DNA of 12,670 bases from an uncultured Rhizobiaceae group bacterium (GTDB lineage: Bacteria; Pseudomonadota; Alphaproteobacteria; Rhizobiales; Rhizobiaceae), in NCBI GenBank assembly GCA_937951455.1, contig CALFBU010000280.1, forward strand, positions 1 to 12,670, read 5' to 3'. Made by a program: the position numbers and the translations under genes. Below, one piece after another: positions 8,397 through 12,670 of the stretch. Under the pieces are notes generated by a model that saw nothing but the letters and a program-made list of their open reading frames with translations, was not told the origin of the DNA and searched no databases. How positions within the stretch are numbered: position 1 is the first letter of the stretch; the number at the start of each line of letters is the position of its first letter.

Positions 8397-8987
8397 CTAA
8401 GCGTGGCCAGAACTGCTTGAAAGCAAAGCTTCATCAATACCCAATAATTTCAGGCTTCTTGTATATTTTGTTTTGTTATTGGTGTCATAGATCAAATCTT
8501 CTTTTGCATCTGCAATGAGCCAGCCGTTTGAAGCAATCTCATCTTCCAATTGTCCCGCAGACCAGCCTGAATAGCCAAGTGCGAGAAATGATGCTTCAGG
8601 ACCTTGTCCCGTTGCAATAGCTCTAAGAATTTCTAACGTGGCGGTTAAACAGATGTTGCCGTTCACTTCAACGGTAGATTCGCTGTTAAAGTCAGGTGAA
8701 TGCAATACAAAACCACGTCCTGGCTCCACTGGCCCTCCAGAATTCATTAATTTGTTTAATGCACTATCTGGTAGCTGATGACGCTCTTCTTCCGTAATGA
8801 TTTCAAGCTGGCACAGAAAGTCTGGCACTTTTGGATTATCTAACGTCTGGTTGATGATGAAGCCCATGGCACCTTCGTCTGAATGCGCGCAGATATAAAT
8901 AACAGATTTATCAAATCTGGCATCCCCCATACCAGGCATGGCGATGAGAAACTTTCCGCACAAAGATGGGAATTTTTCTTCGCTCAT
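8397..8987 (-). CDS. yqgE: YqgE/AlgH family protein (UPF0301)
   Basis: This 196-residue protein matches the YqgE/AlgH family along its length. Blocks are GKFLIAMPGMGDARFDKSVI (11-30), HSDEGAMGFIIN (35-46), GGPVEPGRGFVLH (84-96) and GYSGWSAGQLEDEI (138-151). No signal peptide or membrane segment is visible, so it should be cytoplasmic. Its biochemical role is not established; the name AlgH comes from a proposed role in Pseudomonas alginate regulation, which does not transfer automatically here. The ATG at 8987 is preceded by GGAG about 12 nt upstream. The gene converges with the GGDEF/EAL gene, and its start faces the divergent DsbD-N-like gene across a 145-nt spacer. The length is slightly above the usual 185-190 residues. 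Confidence 0.93.
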   Translation of the reverse strand: MSEEKFPSLCGKFLIAMPGMGDARFDKSVIYICAHSDEGAMGFIINQTLDNPKVPDFLCQLEIITEEERHQLPDSALNKLMNSGGPVEPGRGFVLHSPDFNSESTVEVNGNICLTATLEILRAIATGQGPEASFLALGYSGWSAGQLEDEIASNGWLIADAKEDLIYDTNNKTKYTRSLKLLGIDEALLSSSSGHA

Positions 8988-9132
8988 AATCTGGATGCTC
9001 CATAGGTATGCAAAATTAAATCCTGTTTTTTTAAACGTTGCGATTCATTTATCACTCATTACTCACCTAATTATGATAATAAGGTTGAGATTGTAAGTCG
9101 ATTTATCGCTATTTATCCCTTATGTCTTTAGC
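8988..9132. promoter_or_regulatory. Divergent yqgE / DsbD-N-like intergenic region
   Basis: This is the longest gene-free stretch in the window (145 nt) and it is AT-rich. It must contain promoters for both divergent genes. A GANTC site (GATTC, 9042-9046) lies near its middle. TTGAGA near 9085, followed by AT-rich TATTTAT-like sequence about 17-20 nt later, is a possible but weak promoter for the plus-strand gene. I see no strong inverted repeat or riboswitch-like structure. Confidence 0.35.
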
Positions 9133-9975
9133 ATGCAAAAATATACAGTAGAAATCTTTAACGTACTAAAGCTGCACACGGCGCGCTTCTGTCTGCTATT
9201 TGCTTGTATCTTTCTTTTAAACAGCAATATTGTTCATGCCGCTTCGAGTGAATGGCAGGACTTGGGGGGTGGAAAAGCCAGAGTGCTCGCCCACCTTGAT
9301 CCTGCGACCAACAAAGTGTCTGGTGTAGTTGAGGTCAGGCTGGACAACGGTTGGTCAACCTATTGGCGTTATCCGGGAAGTTCGGGCATTCCGCCCTTGT
9401 TCAATTTTTCAAAATCGGTTGCCTTCAAATCCAAAGAAGTAGCTTTTCCAGCACCACAACTCATTACGCAGCCTTTCGGTTCTTATGCCGGCTATAAGAA
9501 AAAAGTCATGTTTCCTTTTGAAGGAGAATTGCTTGCAACGAGTGGTGCCAAAATCAATCTGGATTTGCTGATCGGTGTTTGTTCAGAAGTTTGCATTCCG
9601 GCTACGGCAAAGTTTCACATCGACAGCGATGAATTACTTCAAAGTGACCCACAGGCCGTCCAAGCTTTTTCTTTTGCAAAGATTACAGTTCCCAAAGTTG
9701 CAGATGCAGATAGCGTGCTTGTCAGTCGAGAGCAAAAGACTGATGGAGCGCTTTTTATCAAAACAAAACACAAGCAGAGCTTTGGAACACCTTCGCTTTT
9801 CGTTGAGGGGCCGAATGATTGGTATTTATTGCCTGCTGAATTGATGTCGCAGGACGAAGATAGCGCTACCTTCAAGCTAGATGTTTCACGCGCACCTAAG
9901 GGTACTGATATTTTGTCTCACAAGCTTCGCTACACGCTTGTGACTGGCACAAAAGGCATTGAAATAGTGCGTTGA
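9133..9975 (+). CDS. Exported protein with DsbD N-terminal-like (disulfide-bond corrector) domain
   Basis: This 280-residue protein starts with a signal peptide: R18, a hydrophobic core (about 19-34) and a probable cleavage site VHA|A after residue 36. The mature part resembles the N-terminal region of DsbD/ScsB-type proteins. It has GWSTYWRYPGSSGIPP (73-88), then GSYAGYKKKVMFPF and the cysteine motif LIGVCSEVCIPA with C150 and C154 (C-x3-C). Family knowledge: that motif belongs to thiol-disulfide exchange domains which pass reducing power to periplasmic partners. Full-length DsbD also has a membrane domain and a thioredoxin domain; neither is present, so this is a stand-alone soluble periplasmic domain. 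The only other cysteines are within the signal peptide. No clear ribosome binding site precedes the ATG. It lies 61 nt upstream of the peroxiredoxin gene on the same strand. The reaction partner is unknown. Confidence 0.85.
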   Translation: MQKYTVEIFNVLKLHTARFCLLFACIFLLNSNIVHAASSEWQDLGGGKARVLAHLDPATNKVSGVVEVRLDNGWSTYWRYPGSSGIPPLFNFSKSVAFKSKEVAFPAPQLITQPFGSYAGYKKKVMFPFEGELLATSGAKINLDLLIGVCSEVCIPATAKFHIDSDELLQSDPQAVQAFSFAKITVPKVADADSVLVSREQKTDGALFIKTKHKQSFGTPSLFVEGPNDWYLLPAELMSQDEDSATFKLDVSRAPKGTDILSHKLRYTLVTGTKGIEIVR

Positions 9976-10036
9976 ACACAGCCATAAAAGTTCTATATAT
10001 TGAGCATCTAATTATTTTTAATGTCGGAGAAACTTT

Positions 10037-10522
10037 ATGACTATTTCTGTAGGTGACACACTACCTGAAGCTACTTTTGCAACCATGGGCGAAGAAGGCC
10101 CAAAGGAAGTCAAGTCTGCTGATTTGTTTAAAGGCCGCAAGGTTGTTTTGTTTGCTGTACCGGGTGCTTTTACACCTACTTGTCATAATAACCATCTTCC
10201 AGGATTTGTGGAACATGCAGATGCGCTCAAGGCCAAGGGTGTTGATGAAATAGCTGTTGTTTCTGTCAATGATGTTTTTGTAATGGATGCATGGCACACG
10301 GCTACAAATAGCGATGACAAAATCACTTATCTGGCTGATGGCAGTGGCGACTTTACCAAAGCGATTGGCATGGAGCTTGATCTAACCGAGCGTGGCCTCG
10401 GACTTCGTTCATTGCGCTATGCGATGGTTGTCAACGATGGCAAAGTAGAAACACTGAACATTGACGATGTACCAAGCAATGCAACCGCTTCAAGCGCTGA
10501 AAATATTCTAAGCGCACTCTAG
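10037..10522 (+). CDS. Peroxiredoxin, Prx5/AhpE-like single-cysteine type
   Basis: This 161-residue cytoplasmic protein reduces hydrogen peroxide or organic hydroperoxides. The active-site block VPGAFTPTCH (41-50) gives the peroxidatic cysteine C49 with the conserved proline P42 and threonine T46. The motif and length fit the Prx5 (atypical 2-Cys/1-Cys) subfamily. C49 is the only cysteine in the protein, so no resolving cysteine exists within the chain. Reduction probably uses glutathione/glutaredoxin or another external thiol, as reported for one-cysteine Prx5 homologues. GGAG at 10026-10029 is a good ribosome binding site 7 nt before the ATG. Upstream is the DsbD-N-like gene (61 nt away). 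Downstream it converges on rnhA with only 14 nt between stop codons. A 6-bp stem (10520-10525 with 10529-10534) spans the stop codon, without a T-run. Confidence 0.95.
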   Translation: MTISVGDTLPEATFATMGEEGPKEVKSADLFKGRKVVLFAVPGAFTPTCHNNHLPGFVEHADALKAKGVDEIAVVSVNDVFVMDAWHTATNSDDKITYLADGSGDFTKAIGMELDLTERGLGLRSLRYAMVVNDGKVETLNIDDVPSNATASSAENILSAL

Positions 10523-10536
10523 GTTCAAAACCTAAG

Positions 10537-10971
10537 CTATTTATATGCATCCATTCCAAGGCGGGCGAGTTCGTCCGCCTTTTCATTTTCTGCATGTCCT
10601 GCATGGCCTTTAATCCAGTGCCAATTGACCTTGTGTCTTGATACTGCTTCATCCAAGGCTTGCCAGAGCTCTACATTTTTTACGGGCTTTTTGTTGGCGG
10701 TTTTCCAGCCATTTTTTTTCCAGCCAAAAATCCAACCCGTCATGCCCCCTTTGACATATTGGCTGTCTGTAGTTAGCTCTACGGTGCAAGGTTTCTTAAG
10801 CGCGTTGAGGGCTTCAATGGCTGCTTTTAATTCCATTTGATTGTTAGTCGTGTCCGCTTGGCCGCCGTAAAGTTCTTTTTCTTTGTCACCGTATCGAAGA
10901 AGCGCGCCCCAACCGCCAGGGCCAGGGTTGCCAGAGCAAGCACCGTCTGTCCAAATTTCTACTGTGATCAT
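10537..10971 (-). CDS. rnhA: Ribonuclease HI
   Basis: This 144-residue enzyme degrades the RNA strand of RNA-DNA hybrids, for example replication primers and R-loops. The four acidic catalytic residues are in place: D9 ([16 protein letters not shown]), E47 (TNNQMELKA), D69 (TTDSQYV) and D133 (ADELAR). The histidine H123 of the flexible loop lies in [15 protein letters not shown]. The basic/tryptophan-rich handle region ([21 protein letters not shown], about 79-99) is present. The length is slightly under the 155 of E. coli because the C-terminal tail is short. The ATG overlaps the thrB stop by 4 nt (ATGA, 10968-10971), so it is translated from the ispH-thrB-rnhA transcript. Confidence 0.97.
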   Translation of the reverse strand: MITVEIWTDGACSGNPGPGGWGALLRYGDKEKELYGGQADTTNNQMELKAAIEALNALKKPCTVELTTDSQYVKGGMTGWIFGWKKNGWKTANKKPVKNVELWQALDEAVSRHKVNWHWIKGHAGHAENEKADELARLGMDAYK

Positions 10972-11936
10972 GCAGCTTCTACCCCGTATTCAGAAGCCTT
11001 GTTTACAGACTGATGAAACTTCAGCTTGGCAATATATTCCGCAGGGTTTTTGGGTGTTACCATGGCACCTTCAGGGACGTTCAACCAATCATACAAACGC
11101 GTCAATAAGAAACGCAGTGCAGAACCACGGCATAGCACAGGCAAAGCCTCGAGTTCAGCATCATTCATTTGGCGAACGGAATTATAGCCATTCAGCATGC
11201 CTTGCGCCTTGGTTACATTGAATGCATTATCCGCTTCAAAGCACCAGGCATTGATACAAATCGCGATGTCGTAGGCAAACATGTCGTTACAGGCAAAATA
11301 AAAATCAATAATGCCGGATAGTTTGTCTTTCAGGAAAAAGACATTATCCGGAAAAAGGTCTGCATGGATAACACCGCTTGGCAGACCTTTTGGCCAATGC
11401 GCCTCCAAATATGTAAGTTCATTTTCTATCAATGTGGAAAGGCCGTCAGCAACAGTGTTAGAGCCTTTTCCCGACATCTCGTATAGTGGACGCCAATTGT
11501 CTACTGACAGTGCGTTTGGTCGCTTAATTGCAAAGCCTTCTCCTGCCAGATGCATCTGCGCCAGCGCCTCACCCAACTGACGGCAATGCGTATTGGAGGG
11601 TCGTTTAACAGAATTACCATCAAGGTAACTGATAATGGCTGATGGCCGCCCAGCAAGCGTTGACAATTGCTCTCCGCTATTCAGTGCGACCGGCTGCGGA
11701 CATTCCAGTCCGTTTTTTGCCAAATGCTCCATCAATCCCAGAAAGAACGGAAGATCATCCACGTTAACACGCTTTTCGTAAAGCGTCAGAATATGCATTC
11801 CTGCATCCGTCGATAAAAGGTAGTTGGAGTTTTCAACCCCTTCCGCAATACCTTTCAGCGAATGCAGTTCACCGATGTCATATTGTTTAAGATAATCGAT
11901 CAGCTCGACATCAGAAATTTCTGTATAGACCGCCAT
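10968..11936 (-). CDS. thrB: Homoserine kinase (type II, aminoglycoside phosphotransferase-like fold)
   Basis: This 322-residue enzyme phosphorylates homoserine to O-phosphohomoserine, the substrate of ThrC, which is also encoded in this window. It belongs to the protein-kinase-like (APH/choline kinase) homoserine kinases used by many proteobacteria, not the GHMP type of E. coli. The signatures are a nucleotide-loop region, [13 protein letters not shown] (29-41), the K/E-rich [16 protein letters not shown], the catalytic loop HADLFPDN (191-198) and the metal-binding aspartate D211 in [11 protein letters not shown]. The length is typical. The start is 2 nt after the ispH stop codon and the stop overlaps the rnhA start by 4 nt, so an operon is strongly implied. 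No ribosome binding site stands out, consistent with coupling to ispH. Confidence 0.96.
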   Translation of the reverse strand: MAVYTEISDVELIDYLKQYDIGELHSLKGIAEGVENSNYLLSTDAGMHILTLYEKRVNVDDLPFFLGLMEHLAKNGLECPQPVALNSGEQLSTLAGRPSAIISYLDGNSVKRPSNTHCRQLGEALAQMHLAGEGFAIKRPNALSVDNWRPLYEMSGKGSNTVADGLSTLIENELTYLEAHWPKGLPSGVIHADLFPDNVFFLKDKLSGIIDFYFACNDMFAYDIAICINAWCFEADNAFNVTKAQGMLNGYNSVRQMNDAELEALPVLCRGSALRFLLTRLYDWLNVPEGAMVTPKNPAEYIAKLKFHQSVNKASEYGVEAA

Positions 11937-11938
11937 GC

Positions 11939-12670
11939 TTAGACAGCACCATTTACGAATGCCATATCCTGCGGAGTGAGTTCGGTATCGCGCAGGTCGC
12001 GCGCAACCAGAAACTCTTCGTCTTCTTTAACGGTCTCAACCAGATTGAGCGTCATGTCGAAACGCTCTCGAAATGCCTCAATGATTTCATTGACCAATAT
12101 CTCAGGCGCTGAGGCACCAGCCGAAAGCCCCACAGCCTTTGCGCCCTCTATTTGGTCCCAAGGTATCTCGGCGGCCTTTTGCACAAGAATTGAATTTTTG
12201 GCACCCGCACGCGTTGCAACTTCAACGAGGCGTTTGGAATTTGAAGAATTTGGCGCGCCAACAATAAGAAAATGATCTGCACCCTTTGCAGCTACTTTAA
12301 CCACTTCCTGGCGGTTCGTCGTTGCATAACAAATGGACTCTGCCGCGGGTGCCTGAAGATTTGGAAAGCGTTCCTTGAGCGCGTCAATCACTTCGGCTGT
12401 ATCATCCACTGAAAGCGTGGTCTGCGTTACAAAACCAAGCGCATCCGCATCTTTTGGTTCGTAGTTTTGCGCCTGTTCAACGTCTTCAATCAACGTCATC
12501 TCATGTGGCTCAACCTGCCCCATGGTGCCAATGACTTCAGGATGACCAGCATGGCCAATCAACAAAACATGGCGGCCTTGCCGGATATGGCGAATGGCTT
12601 GTTTATGAACCTTGGAAACAAGCGGGCATGTTGCATCCAGATAAAGCAGATTTAAACTTTCTGCATTTGC
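11939..12670 (-). CDS. ispH: 4-hydroxy-3-methylbut-2-enyl diphosphate reductase IspH (LytB), 5' end missing
   Basis: The reading frame is open to the right edge, giving 243 visible residues plus stop; the N-terminal part is outside the window. IspH is an iron-sulfur enzyme that makes IPP and DMAPP in the last step of the MEP isoprenoid pathway. Two of the three cluster-binding cysteines are visible: one in DATCPLVSKVHKQA (visible residues 12-25) and one in ICYATTNRQEVV. The active-site blocks GHAGHPEVIGTMGQ, NSSNSKRLVEVA and GLSAGASAPEILV are all present. The third cysteine, near the N-terminus, would lie beyond the window. An in-frame TTG at 12565 is not the start, because conserved family sequence continues upstream of it. 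It is the first visible gene of the ispH-thrB-rnhA operon, ending 2 nt before thrB. Confidence 0.97.
   Translation of the reverse strand, partial: ANAESLNLLYLDATCPLVSKVHKQAIRHIRQGRHVLLIGHAGHPEVIGTMGQVEPHEMTLIEDVEQAQNYEPKDADALGFVTQTTLSVDDTAEVIDALKERFPNLQAPAAESICYATTNRQEVVKVAAKGADHFLIVGAPNSSNSKRLVEVATRAGAKNSILVQKAAEIPWDQIEGAKAVGLSAGASAPEILVNEIIEAFRERFDMTLNLVETVKEDEEFLVARDLRDTELTPQDMAFVNGAV

Noticed and set aside
10520..10534. 6-bp stem at the peroxiredoxin stop codon as a bidirectional intrinsic terminator
   Set aside because: The stem is short, only two of its pairs are G-C, and no T-run follows on either strand.
12563..12565. In-frame TTG as a possible ispH start
   Set aside because: Conserved IspH sequence with a cluster-binding cysteine continues for 35 codons upstream to the window edge, so the gene is cut by the edge and does not start here.

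Overview
The window looks like ordinary core chromosome of an alphaproteobacterium, most likely of the order Hyphomicrobiales (Rhizobiales). The evidence is a CcrM-type GANTC methyltransferase at the left edge, an ispH-thrB-rnhA gene string at the right edge, a rhizobial-type ThrC N-terminus, and a RimJ-like acetyltransferase directly after an M16 peptidase. Base composition looks moderate by eye, lower than in many soil rhizobia; I did not count it. No tRNA, rRNA, insertion sequence, prophage, CRISPR array or toxin-antitoxin pair is visible.

Layout, left to right. (1) Positions 1-517, minus: the 5' part of ccrM, running off the edge. Divergent from it, 627-1316 plus: a HAD-superfamily phosphatase. 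(2) 1328-1924, minus: an uncharacterised lipoprotein. Divergent from it, a plus-strand cluster: thrC (TTG start), an M16 processing peptidase and a RimJ/GNAT acetyltransferase, the last two only 3 nt apart. (3) 5493-8384, plus: a large membrane c-di-GMP protein with a periplasmic N-terminus, seven membrane helices, PAS, a degenerate GGDEF and an intact EAL. It converges on yqgE (8397-8987, minus). (4) 9133-9975, plus: an exported orphan DsbD-N-like protein. Then 10037-10522, plus: a one-cysteine Prx5-type peroxiredoxin. (5) 10537-12670, minus: a tight operon read right to left, ispH (partial), thrB and rnhA.

Functional links. ThrB makes O-phosphohomoserine and ThrC converts it to threonine, so two consecutive steps of one pathway are encoded here, on opposite strands about 7.5 kb apart. 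The DsbD-N-like protein and the peroxiredoxin form a small thiol-redox neighbourhood. CcrM would methylate GANTC sites, one of which lies in its own upstream region.

I found no convincing undescribed system. Worth a second look are a TAGGGT motif in four leader regions of the left third, the PDE-biased GGDEF/EAL receptor, the orphan DsbD-N protein, the lipoprotein of unknown function, and a hairpin in the thrC leader. No gene-free stretch exceeds about 145 nt.
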